From contig JAJDEL010000413.1 of assembly GCA_029259835.1 (NCBI GenBank), positions 1 through 7,171 of the forward strand: 7,171 bases of DNA, given 5' to 3'. Source of the DNA: Planctomicrobium sp. GTDB lineage: Bacteria; Planctomycetota; Planctomycetia; Planctomycetales; Planctomycetaceae. Under the pieces are notes generated by a model that was given only the letters and a program-made list of their open reading frames with translations, was not told where the DNA came from and did not search any database. Shown here piece after piece: positions 1 through 5,672 of this stretch (the stretch's first letter is position 1; each line of letters opens with the position of its first letter). The position numbers and the translations under genes are program-made.

Positions 1-306
1 TACGCCCACTGGCACGGGATGTTCGAAGTTGCGGAACGGTTCTACATTCACCTCATCCCTCAAGCGAGAGAACTTGCTCACAAAGCTGAAGAGGCAGGCA
101 ATGTCGAAGAAGCCAAGGCTGTTCTGAAAGTCATCGACGACATTCTGGAACGACCAGAGCACGAATGGTACGAAAAAGCCAAGAAGCTCAACGCCGACGG
201 CAAACTTTCTGTGTTACCCAACTCACCAAAGTTGGACGCCGTTGATGTCAAGCGGGATGCGACTGTCGACGCATCCGCTGGAAAAGTCGAAACTGAAAAA
301 GATTAA
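1..306 (+). CDS. C-terminal end of a probable multiheme cytochrome c, hydroxylamine oxidoreductase-like (5' end outside window)
   Basis: The reading frame is open from base 1 (first codons Y-A-H-W-H-G-M-F-E-V-A) to the TAA at 304-306, giving 101 residues of a gene that begins left of the window. The ATG at 19 lies inside the conserved-looking stretch and has no ribosome binding site, so it is not the start. The AHWHG-F-E-V-A-x-R-F-Y pattern, followed by a long charged helix and a Lys/Asp/Glu-rich tail, resembles from memory the C-terminal helical part of octaheme hydroxylamine oxidoreductase-family cytochromes. Those are exported haem proteins that oxidise hydroxylamine or handle NO and nitrite. 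No CxxCH haem site falls in the visible part, so the call is tentative. The neighbouring protoglobin and Hcp, both of which act on nitrogen oxides, support it. It could instead be another multiheme cytochrome. The gene runs towards the minus-strand globin. Confidence 0.45.
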   Translation, partial: YAHWHGMFEVAERFYIHLIPQARELAHKAEEAGNVEEAKAVLKVIDDILERPEHEWYEKAKKLNADGKLSVLPNSPKLDAVDVKRDATVDASAGKVETEKD

Positions 307-339
307 GATTGACGATCAAGATCCTCAATCAGATTCTAC

Positions 340-386
340 GTGTCCCACCTCTCGTGCGATGTGGGGCATCGGTCTAGATTTTTTTT
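340..386 (+). terminator. Candidate intrinsic terminator after the plus-strand cytochrome gene
   Basis: Bases 340-348 can pair with 361-369 (core CCCAC/GTGGG plus flanking pairs, two of them G-U), with a 12-nt loop. Eight T residues follow at 379-386. An alternative 5-bp stem, CGATG (357-361) with CATCG (367-371), ends closer to the T-tract. The 7-9 nt gap between stem and T-run is longer than ideal. It lies 33 bases after the stop codon, in the space between convergent genes. A second small hairpin, ACGCAG/CTGCGT at 395-411, abuts the globin stop but has no T-tract on either strand's exit side. Confidence 0.4.
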
Positions 387-411
387 GTGTCGCTACGCAG
401 AGAGACTGCGT

Positions 412-999
412 TTACAAAGAGCTGCTCGTCGCTGCATAGTGCCGCGTAATGAAGTCGTTTTGAATCCAGAACAACTTGTTGTAGGCACGGAGAGTTTTCT
501 GGGTGGCTTCAGGATCAAGAGGCGAATCCAGTAATGCCTCGAAAAGAATGTCAGTCAGTAGGCCCATCAGAGCATTCATCTGCACCAGCGGGACATCGAT
601 CTCCTTGCTACCAGCTTTCAGAGTGTGCATCTTGCCGACCATGTCGAGGTATTGCACCATCTTGGCGTCGTAGGATCGACCGATCAATGCGAGGAAATAG
701 CGGTTGAGATGATCCTTGCGAAAACGAATCTGCGGATGGTCTGCGTCCAACGCCGCCAGATCAACTGGCGCTTCACCATCAAAACCAGCCTGTTTCGGAA
801 CGAAGTGGCGTGCCGTTGCGTCAAAGCTCAATAGCTTCGTGTAAGTTTGTTCGACGAGACTGCCGATCTTCGGTCCCAGATGTGGAGCACTCGCTTGAAT
901 GAACCGTACATCCTCGGGGCCAAACCCGATAAACTCGGCGAGGTATTCGTAACGGTACTGTGAGTCGGTTTCGAGCTTGGATTCATCGATCTGCTGCAT
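412..999 (-). CDS. Single-domain protoglobin (haem globin sensor/NO-O2 binding)
   Basis: This 195-residue protein has the length of the archaeal single-domain protoglobin. It shows the family layout: an N-terminal RYEYLAEFIGF-x-x-EDV pre-helix, a B-helix segment with Tyr53, the (I/V)-G-x-x-H segment (VGKMH) giving proximal haem ligand His125, then the DVPLVQMNALMGLL helix and a C-terminal aromatic helix. No kinase, methyl-accepting or GGDEF domain follows, so it is a stand-alone cytosolic globin rather than a globin-coupled sensor. Family knowledge suggests binding of O2, CO and NO and possibly NO dioxygenation or peroxynitrite chemistry; the actual role is inferred. In my remembered alignment, the distal Trp60 of the Methanosarcina protein corresponds to Thr52 here. 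The ATG at 997-999 has no clear Shine-Dalgarno. The gene lies 88 bp downstream of hcp on the same strand, but a strong terminator stands between them, so it may have its own promoter or depend on readthrough. Confidence 0.85.
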   Translation of the reverse strand: MQQIDESKLETDSQYRYEYLAEFIGFGPEDVRFIQASAPHLGPKIGSLVEQTYTKLLSFDATARHFVPKQAGFDGEAPVDLAALDADHPQIRFRKDHLNRYFLALIGRSYDAKMVQYLDMVGKMHTLKAGSKEIDVPLVQMNALMGLLTDILFEALLDSPLDPEATQKTLRAYNKLFWIQNDFITRHYAATSSSL

Positions 1000-1034
1000 G
1001 ATAAAGTGATTTCGGCGATGAAGGATTTTGGAAT

Positions 1035-1070
1035 AAAAAAACGGCAGGCTGAATGATAATCAACCTGCCG
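1035..1070 (-). terminator. Rho-independent terminator downstream of hcp
   Basis: Read on the minus strand, CGGCAGG (1070-1064) pairs perfectly with CCTGCCG (1048-1042) around a 15-nt loop. Seven T residues follow immediately (1041-1035). The hairpin starts 17 bases after the hcp stop codon and ends 35 bases before the globin start, so it should end most hcp transcripts before the globin. The loop contains the dyad TGATTATCA. Confidence 0.85.
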
Positions 1071-1087
1071 CTGTCATGCGCGTTGAA

Positions 1088-2371
1088 TCAGGCCAATTGA
1101 ACCAACTCCGCTGGCGGTTCGGCTTCGATCAGTTTCAAGTCAAATTTCTCCTGAAGTATCTTGAAGACATTCGGAGAAACAAACGCCGGTGGAACGGGTC
1201 CGAGGCGAATTCCTTTGACGTCCAATGCAAACAGGCTGAGCAACACTGCGACGGCTTTTTGTTCGAACCAGGAGAGAACGATCTCAAGCGGTAACTCGTT
1301 CACGCCGCAATCGAATGCGTTGGAAAGTGCCAGTGCGACCTGCACTGCTCCGTACGCATCGTTGCACTGCCCCATATCGAGAAAGCGTGGGAGTCCAGCG
1401 ACAGTACCGTAATCTTTGTCGCGAATTCGGTATTTGCCGCAACCGAGAGTCAGAATGACAGACTCATCCGGTGTCGCTTCAGCCAGTTGCGTGTAGTAGT
1501 TGCGACCTGCTTCGGCACCATCACAGCCACCGATTAGGTAGAAGCGTTGGATTTCTCCGGATTTCACTGCATCAACAATTTTACCCGCGAGGCCGATGAT
1601 GACACTGTGGTGGAATCCAATCGTCGATTCCTTCACGATGTTTTCCGGAAGAGGTGGCAACTGCTTCGCCATTTCTATCACGGCAGAAAAGTCGTTATCC
1701 AGAATTCGGTTTCCGTTCGGAACTGCTGTGGCGCGTGTGGTGAAGAGTCGCTCAGAGTATGTGTCCGAAGGAATCAAAACACAGTTTGTCGTGCCAATGA
1801 TTGGACCAGAAAATGCCGGGAACTCCCACTGCTGATTTTGCCAAGGGCCACCATAGTGACCAGCAAAATGCGGGTACTTCTTCAGTTCTGGATAACTGAG
1901 GGCTGGCATCATTTCGCCATGCGTGTAGACATTCACGCCCTGCCCTGCGGATTGTTCAAGCAGATCCGCCAGGTCAAGCAAATCGTGACCGGTCACAAGA
2001 ATCCCAGGGCCGGCCTTAGTTCCTTCCTGAATGACAGTCGGTTCTGGCTTGCCGAACCGTTCCGTGTGACCTTCGTCGAGCATTTCCATCACACGAATGT
2101 TCTGCCGACCACATTCAATGACCAATTCGAGCAGGCTTTCGAGGTCGAAATTGACATTCGTGACCGTCGCAAACAATGCCTCTTCAATGAACGCACTGAC
2201 GTTTTCATCGGTCTTACCGAGTCGGCGGGCGTGGTGCGCGTAAGCTGCCATCCCTTTCAGACCATAGAGCAAGATCTCCTGAAGAGACTGCATGTCCTCA
2301 TCTTTGCCGCATACTCCGACGTCCGTACAGCCGGTTCCATTCTGCGTCTGTTCACACTGGTTGCAAAACAT
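1088..2371 (-). CDS. hcp: Hybrid cluster protein / hydroxylamine reductase, class III-type short form
   Basis: Hcp is a cytosolic Fe-S protein that reduces hydroxylamine to ammonia in vitro and is thought to act mainly as an NO reductase and S-nitrosylase in nitrosative stress. The N-terminal cluster motif is C-x2-C-x8-C-x5-C (Cys3, 6, 15, 21). The hybrid 4Fe-2S-2O cluster ligands are all visible: His129 (TGHDL), Glu153 (THGEM), Cys197 (TTNC), Cys283 (GGCDG, the persulfide position), Cys311 (LGCGK), Cys336 (GQCNDAYGA) and Glu370 (SWFEQKAV). At 427 residues it lacks about 115 residues before His129 relative to the Desulfovibrio protein, which is the class III architecture. The ATG at 2371 follows a good AGGGAG site (2382-2377) at 5-nt spacing. 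No separate hcr reductase gene is visible beside it, so its electron donor is unknown. A promoter and dyad lie upstream and a strong terminator follows. Confidence 0.95.
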   Translation of the reverse strand: MFCNQCEQTQNGTGCTDVGVCGKDEDMQSLQEILLYGLKGMAAYAHHARRLGKTDENVSAFIEEALFATVTNVNFDLESLLELVIECGRQNIRVMEMLDEGHTERFGKPEPTVIQEGTKAGPGILVTGHDLLDLADLLEQSAGQGVNVYTHGEMMPALSYPELKKYPHFAGHYGGPWQNQQWEFPAFSGPIIGTTNCVLIPSDTYSERLFTTRATAVPNGNRILDNDFSAVIEMAKQLPPLPENIVKESTIGFHHSVIIGLAGKIVDAVKSGEIQRFYLIGGCDGAEAGRNYYTQLAEATPDESVILTLGCGKYRIRDKDYGTVAGLPRFLDMGQCNDAYGAVQVALALSNAFDCGVNELPLEIVLSWFEQKAVAVLLSLFALDVKGIRLGPVPPAFVSPNVFKILQEKFDLKLIEAEPPAELVQLA

Positions 2372-2415
2372 CGGATCTCCCTAGGTTGAAAAAGAGGGTT
2401 GGTGAAAACGAAGGC

Positions 2416-2444
2416 TTAATAGGATAATTGGATATTTATGTCCA
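2416..2444 (-). promoter_or_regulatory. Candidate sigma70-like promoter of hcp
   Basis: On the minus strand, TGGACA (2444-2439, five of six matches to TTGACA) is followed after exactly 17 bases by TATTAA (2421-2416, four of six matches to TATAAT). Transcription would start near 2409, giving a leader of about 38 nt that includes the AGGGAG ribosome binding site. Position and spacing fit well, but planctomycete promoters are poorly defined. Confidence 0.5.
2429..2444. promoter_or_regulatory. Imperfect palindrome over the hcp -35/spacer, candidate operator
   Basis: TGGATATTTATGTCCA matches its own reverse complement at 12 of 16 positions (TGGA...TCCA arms with inner AT pairs). It covers the proposed -35 box and the upstream end of the spacer, where a bound regulator would block RNA polymerase. 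The octamer GGATATTT recurs at 2482-2489. It does not match the FNR/NnrR consensus TTGAT-N4-ATCAA. The regulator cannot be named. Confidence 0.35.
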
Positions 2445-2632
2445 TTTTAGGGTGGGCGGAGTAATAGGCCAGAGAGAAGTGGGATATTTTCGTTAATGAG
2501 AATGAGTAGAGATCAGCCAGGAAAAGCTGGAGTGAAGTGGTCCGCTGGTTTCAGTTGAATAGAACCACAAATGGACACGATTCAACATGAATTTCAAGAT
2601 TAGCGTTCGTCTCTTTTCTCTCAGCGCCGTGG

Positions 2633-2656
2633 TGAATTCATGAATTCATGAATTCA
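2633..2656. repeat. Three perfect tandem copies of the palindrome TGAATTCA
   Basis: TGAATTCA occupies 2633-2640, 2641-2648 and 2649-2656 with no spacer. Each octamer is its own reverse complement, so the whole 24-bp block is also a perfect palindrome. It starts 36 bp downstream of the cupin stop codon (minus-strand sense) and lies about 260 bp upstream of the hcp start. It could be an array of dimer binding sites, an RNA hairpin at the end of the cupin transcript, or a slippage-prone repeat. Confidence 0.9.
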
Positions 2657-2694
2657 TTTCTCACTCAGGAAAAATCGACGATGAGCCAGCAAAG

Positions 2695-3021
2695 TCAAAC
2701 GCGGTAATCTTCTCGCACCGGTTGAAAAGCGTCCATGATGCGGCATTCGGTAATCGCTTTCCCCCAGTGTTTCGCATTGCCTGGGATCACAGCAACGGTC
2801 CCAGCGGTAAGAAGGCGAGTGTCGCCCTCGACGGAGATTTCAAACTCCCCTTCAAAGGTGTGTGCGACTTGTTCGTGAGGGTGAGAATGTTCCGGCAGAA
2901 CGGCACCAGCTTCAATGCGCCAATAAACGAAAGTCATCGTCGCCGAATGGACCAGCCGCCCGTGAAAGCCAGGGATCAGTTCATGTTCTTTGAGTTCGCT
3001 CAGCTGAGAAAAATCCATCAT
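2695..3021 (-). CDS. Small single-domain cupin, probable metal-binding
   Basis: This 108-residue protein is a single beta-barrel cupin with both conserved motifs. Motif 1 is GAVLPEHSHPHEQVAHTFEG, giving His45, His47 and Gln51; motif 2 is GTVAVIPGNAKHWG, giving His85. The usual motif 1 glutamate position is held by Gln51, a variant known in other small metal-binding cupins. No signal peptide is seen, so it should be cytosolic. The substrate cannot be assigned; such cupins include sugar-binding, isomerase and oxygenase-like proteins. The frame extends upstream to a TTG at 3066, but the ATG at 3019-3021 begins the part that looks like a cupin N-terminus (MMDFSQLSEL). A second ATG follows immediately, and neither has a strong Shine-Dalgarno. 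It lies 57 bp after a sugar isomerase-like gene on the same strand and is probably the last gene of that operon. Confidence 0.8.
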   Translation of the reverse strand: MMDFSQLSELKEHELIPGFHGRLVHSATMTFVYWRIEAGAVLPEHSHPHEQVAHTFEGEFEISVEGDTRLLTAGTVAVIPGNAKHWGKAITECRIMDAFQPVREDYRV

Positions 3022-3040
3022 TGAAACTCTGGTTGAAACT
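3021..3040 (-). repeat. Direct repeat AGTTTCAA in the cupin leader
   Basis: TTGAAACT occurs at 3021-3028 and 3033-3040 (AGTTTCAA in the sense of the cupin transcript), a 12-bp period immediately before the proposed ATG. It replaces the spot where a ribosome binding site would be expected. It may be chance. Confidence 0.5.
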
Positions 3041-3078
3041 AAGGTGCATCGCGACTCATCGTGCAAAGAGATAGGCTC

Positions 3079-4104
3079 TTAACTCGTTCGTCCCAACATG
3101 CGGTTAAGCGAATCGGATGTTTGATAAATCAACGCTTCGGGGTAATGCAGCCAGGGGTGAAAGTATTCAAACGTCAGATAGCCATCGTAGCCGTTTTGGT
3201 CGAACGCATCGACAACGGCAGGCCAGTCGGTCGTGCCGTCGAGTAATGGACGGAATGTTTCGAGAGAAAAATCGGTTCCTTTCTTTGTGAATTCCTTGAG
3301 GTGAACATTTCGAATTCGCTTGCCGAGATACGCGATCCAGTGCTCCGGGTATTGAAACATCATGATGTTGCCGGTGTCGAAATGGACGTTGACGAATTCA
3401 TTGTCAAAGTGGTCGACAAAGTCCGCCATCTCCATCGGTGTCATTAAGTAGCCATTAAAGAAAATGTTTTCGATGTTCAGGCTGATGCCAAGCTTCTCCG
3501 CGGTCGGAAGTAATTTTGTGACAGCGGCGATTGCTCGTTCATGGCAAAGATCATTTGCAACCGGCGGATAATCATCTCGCCAGGGAATATGCACAGAGCC
3601 TGGAACGACAAGCAGATTCTTTGTGCCGAGTTCGTGTGCGGCGTGCGTCATTTTCGTTGCGAGTTCTATGCCACGAGCACTACGCGCGGGATCGTTTGCC
3701 GTGAGTGGGTAAGGCCAAAACAAGAACGAGCACAGGCCGCTGATTTCGATACCGATCTCATCTGCCATCCGACGAATCGCAGCAAATTCTTTTGGCCCGG
3801 CTTTCGGGGAAAGATCACTTTCGAGGTCATAGTTGAGTTCAATTCCATCAAATCCAGCATCTTTCGCAAGTTGCAGGCATTCCCTGAGTGACATTCGATC
3901 TGGATATGGAAAAGCCCACAGATTGATCGACTTCTTCATGCCGTACTTCTTCGGCGACGACTTCCGCGAGTCGTCGGCAGGTGCTGTTTCTTCGGCATCA
4001 CCTGACTGCGGCAACACAGTCGTCGCTGCCGCCGCCATCGTTGCCAGCATCGCTTGTCGGCGAGAGACACTCGTCGAATTCTGAAAAGGATAAGGTCCAC
4101 TCAT
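3079..4104 (-). CDS. Tat-exported sugar phosphate isomerase/epimerase-like TIM-barrel protein
   Basis: This 341-residue protein belongs to the xylose isomerase-like TIM-barrel family (AP endonuclease 2 fold, COG1082). The N-terminus carries a twin-arginine leader, SRRQAML at 14-20, followed by an Ala-rich hydrophobic stretch, so it should be folded in the cytoplasm and exported. The barrel begins near residue 55. Glu89 (GIELN) closes an early strand. The metal site typical of D-tagatose 3-epimerase relatives is complete: Glu212 (NIENI), Asp243 (VHFDTGN), His268 (NVHLKE) and Glu313 (TFEYF). It probably isomerises or epimerises a sugar, but the substrate is unknown; planctomycetes often have many such exported paralogues. 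The ATG at 4104 is chosen because GGAG (4114-4111) lies 6 nt upstream and the Tat leader begins there; the longer frame to 4170 adds 22 unlikely residues. It lies 81 bp after a related gene and 57 bp before the cupin. Confidence 0.85.
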   Translation of the reverse strand: MSGPYPFQNSTSVSRRQAMLATMAAAATTVLPQSGDAEETAPADDSRKSSPKKYGMKKSINLWAFPYPDRMSLRECLQLAKDAGFDGIELNYDLESDLSPKAGPKEFAAIRRMADEIGIEISGLCSFLFWPYPLTANDPARSARGIELATKMTHAAHELGTKNLLVVPGSVHIPWRDDYPPVANDLCHERAIAAVTKLLPTAEKLGISLNIENIFFNGYLMTPMEMADFVDHFDNEFVNVHFDTGNIMMFQYPEHWIAYLGKRIRNVHLKEFTKKGTDFSLETFRPLLDGTTDWPAVVDAFDQNGYDGYLTFEYFHPWLHYPEALIYQTSDSLNRMLGRTS

Positions 4105-4172
4105 GCCGTTCTCCGTCGTCCACAATTCAAATATTAGAAGACGAAATCGTAGCAAACACTCTGGAGCCATGC

Positions 4173-4198
4173 ACCTGCTGAGGAATTATACAGCAGGT
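4173..4198 (-). other. Perfect 8-bp hairpin enclosing a stop codon
   Basis: ACCTGCTG (4198-4191 in minus sense is its equivalent arm) pairs with CAGCAGGT over eight bases, with a 10-nt loop at 4181-4190. The loop holds the TAA stop of the upstream isomerase-like gene (4186-4188) and a TATAAT string on the minus strand. There is no following T-tract, so it is not a standard intrinsic terminator. It could affect mRNA stability, limit readthrough between the two isomerase-like genes, or be a weak promoter element; no convincing -35 box precedes the TATAAT. Confidence 0.5.
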
Positions 4199-5118
4199 CG
4201 AATCTGGGCATTCTTAAACGCATGTGACATTGCGGCAAAGCACTGCTTGACCGTCTCTTCGGAATCATACCCTGGTTGTCTCCAGACTTGGCTGCTGACT
4301 TCGACGCAAACATCACCGCGGTAACCACCGGCATGGAACTGTTTCAGAAGCGAGATATAGTTGATTGTGTCAACAACGCCGGGAGATTTGAAGACAACTT
4401 TTCCATCGATTTGAACAGCGTCTTTGACTGCGATGTGAGCGGTGTATGGGAGACTCTCTTTGATTGTTGCACTCATCGGCATGTCACGGTAGATAAAGTG
4501 ACTGTAGTCATAGCACATCCGCAGCCATGGGGTGTTGCCGAGTTGCTGGATCAGCCAGATCGCATCTGCTGGCCGTGACATCGCATGACCGCGATGCGGC
4601 TTGATTGCTAAGACAACTTTGGCGTCTGTGGCAATTTTCGCCCAGGCACTGAGTCGTTCCAAGCACAGGTCTTTCTCTTTGTTCCAATTCTTGCCACCGA
4701 GAACAGTTTGGATGAGCGGTTTCTGCGGAGCAAATCGGTTCGCAAAGTCGCACGCCTGTTTCAATCTCTCGGTACTCGTTTCGTAGTCCTTCTTCGAGGA
4801 AAGTGGTCGCAAGTTTTCCATCAACGATGTGAGCTTCAATCCAGTCGAATCGAGACGGTTGGCAATTTCCATTTGATCCTTCGCAGTGGGCAACCCGCGC
4901 GGTGGAAAGACGCAGAGTTCAACGCTGTCGTAGCCTGTCTCAGCAAGAAGCGAAATAGCTTCAAGAGGTGTTCTCTCCGGGAGTGCGTAACTGCTGAAAC
5001 CGAGAGTGATTCCTGACTTGGATTCGTTCGCAGCGAAAAGTGAGTTCGAGAGCAAAGAGCCTGCAAGGATCGCCCCGGTTTGCGAAACAAACTGTCGTCG
5101 GGAAAAATCGGTCGTCAT
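4186..5118 (-). CDS. Second Tat-exported sugar isomerase/epimerase-like TIM-barrel protein, with altered metal-site residue
   Basis: This 310-residue protein has a strong Tat leader, SRRQFV at 6-11, followed by a hydrophobic segment and a likely cleavage near SLFAA (about residue 29). The rest is a xylose isomerase-like TIM barrel: TGYDSVELCVF (first strand pair), AIKPHRGHA around Lys173, CYDYSHF with Asp204, HIAVKDA with His228, and VCVEVS with Glu273. Three of the four expected metal ligands are therefore present, but the first glutamate position is Lys173. A KPHxGHA subgroup seems familiar from planctomycete relatives, so this may define a subfamily with different chemistry rather than decay. 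The ATG at 5118 overlaps the upstream gene's TGA by 4 bp (ATGA), which fixes the start and implies translational coupling; the frame extending to 5178 is rejected. It is distantly related to the next gene downstream but is not a recent duplicate. Confidence 0.82.
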   Translation of the reverse strand: MTTDFSRRQFVSQTGAILAGSLLSNSLFAANESKSGITLGFSSYALPERTPLEAISLLAETGYDSVELCVFPPRGLPTAKDQMEIANRLDSTGLKLTSLMENLRPLSSKKDYETSTERLKQACDFANRFAPQKPLIQTVLGGKNWNKEKDLCLERLSAWAKIATDAKVVLAIKPHRGHAMSRPADAIWLIQQLGNTPWLRMCYDYSHFIYRDMPMSATIKESLPYTAHIAVKDAVQIDGKVVFKSPGVVDTINYISLLKQFHAGGYRGDVCVEVSSQVWRQPGYDSEETVKQCFAAMSHAFKNAQIRPAV

Positions 5119-5672
5119 CTTAGATTTCCATTCTTTAATGAAGAGATCAATTCGTACATCTTCGTCGTTGCATTCCATTTCAACTGGCAGGTCTGTTTTT
5201 GTTCCGTGAAACTGATTGACAGTCGCTGTTTGCCATGCTGAATCAAGAGTGTGTTCGTCTGATGTGGTGCGGCGAGGAGGAGACGGTTCGTGATTTTCAT
5301 GTCAGCCAGCTTGGAAGCGACAGGGATCTCGAAATAAATCCAGGCGTCTTTGCTGTTCACTTCAAATCCGACTGGCTTCAAATCCGTCTTCTTGCCATTC
5401 AGATCAACTTCGAAGACATTGTTGAGATAATTGAAGACGACATCGGGCTTTTTCAGTTCTTCAAGAATGATCAGTCGCTTCGTGCGGCGGCGAAGTTCTT
5501 GTTCGAGGTCGTTGGGATCAACTTTCCAGGCGACTTCATAGCATCTGGTCTTTTCATTCCAATCCATTTCTGCCGCACTGGAATGAAACGGATGCGCCTG
5601 CGCGGGCGTGGCGAGCAGACCGCTGGCAATGAAGATTATGACTGTCATTGAAATCAAGTGACGCGACATCAT
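5115..5672 (-). CDS. Secreted DUF6702-like protein
   Basis: This 185-residue protein has a Sec signal peptide: charged MMSRHL, a hydrophobic core ([15 protein letters not shown]) and an AQA cleavage site at 24-26. The mature protein starts [25 protein letters not shown]. That start, with a later FEVDLNGK segment, a WIYFEIP strand and [19 protein letters not shown], matches my memory of the DUF6702 family, which has no known function. The mature part looks like an all-beta extracytoplasmic domain without catalytic motifs. Its ATG overlaps the TGA of the M1 peptidase gene by 4 bp and has a strong AGGAG (5682-5678) at 5-nt spacing, embedded in the last Lys/Glu codons of that gene. The next gene overlaps its stop in the same way. 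Tight coupling suggests it works with the peptidase, for example as an accessory or partner; this is inference. Confidence 0.65.
   Translation of the reverse strand: MMSRHLISMTVIIFIASGLLATPAQAHPFHSSAAEMDWNEKTRCYEVAWKVDPNDLEQELRRRTKRLIILEELKKPDVVFNYLNNVFEVDLNGKKTDLKPVGFEVNSKDAWIYFEIPVASKLADMKITNRLLLAAPHQTNTLLIQHGKQRLSISFTEQKQTCQLKWNATTKMYELISSLKNGNLR

Larger units (their letters stand above)
2372..2694. other. 323-bp intergenic region between the cupin and hcp genes
   Basis: No convincing gene lies here. The part next to hcp holds its leader, ribosome binding site, promoter and dyad (2372-2444). The middle (2445-2632) shows only weak dyads, for example GTGGT 2537-2541 with ACCAC 2564-2568, without T-tracts. 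The end next to the cupin carries the tandem TGAATTCA octamers (2633-2656). No recognisable terminator for the cupin transcript is present. The longest ATG frame I noted on the plus strand here (2587) has 18 codons. Confidence 0.6.

Noticed and set aside
395..411. ACGCAG/CTGCGT hairpin as a globin terminator
   Set aside because: On the minus strand it is followed by an A-run rather than a T-run, so it lacks the hallmark of an intrinsic terminator.
1547..2389. Long plus-strand open frame (280 codons) opposite hcp
   Set aside because: It is the antisense shadow of a clearly conserved Hcp gene and shows no domain or ribosome binding site of its own.
2587..2643. Short plus-strand frame MNFKISVRLFSLSAVVNS, resembling the N-terminus of a chemoreceptor-type membrane protein
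   Set aside because: Only 18 codons, no ribosome binding site, and no continuation in other frames past the TGAATTCA repeat; too short to call a pseudogene.
3022..3066. Longer cupin start at a TTG (3066)
   Set aside because: The extra 15 residues (MHDESRC...) do not look like cupin sequence, and the ATG pair at 3016-3021 directly precedes the family-like start.
4105..4170. 22-residue upstream extension of the first-described isomerase-like protein
   Set aside because: It would bury the Tat leader, and the internal ATG at 4104 has a proper GGAG site.
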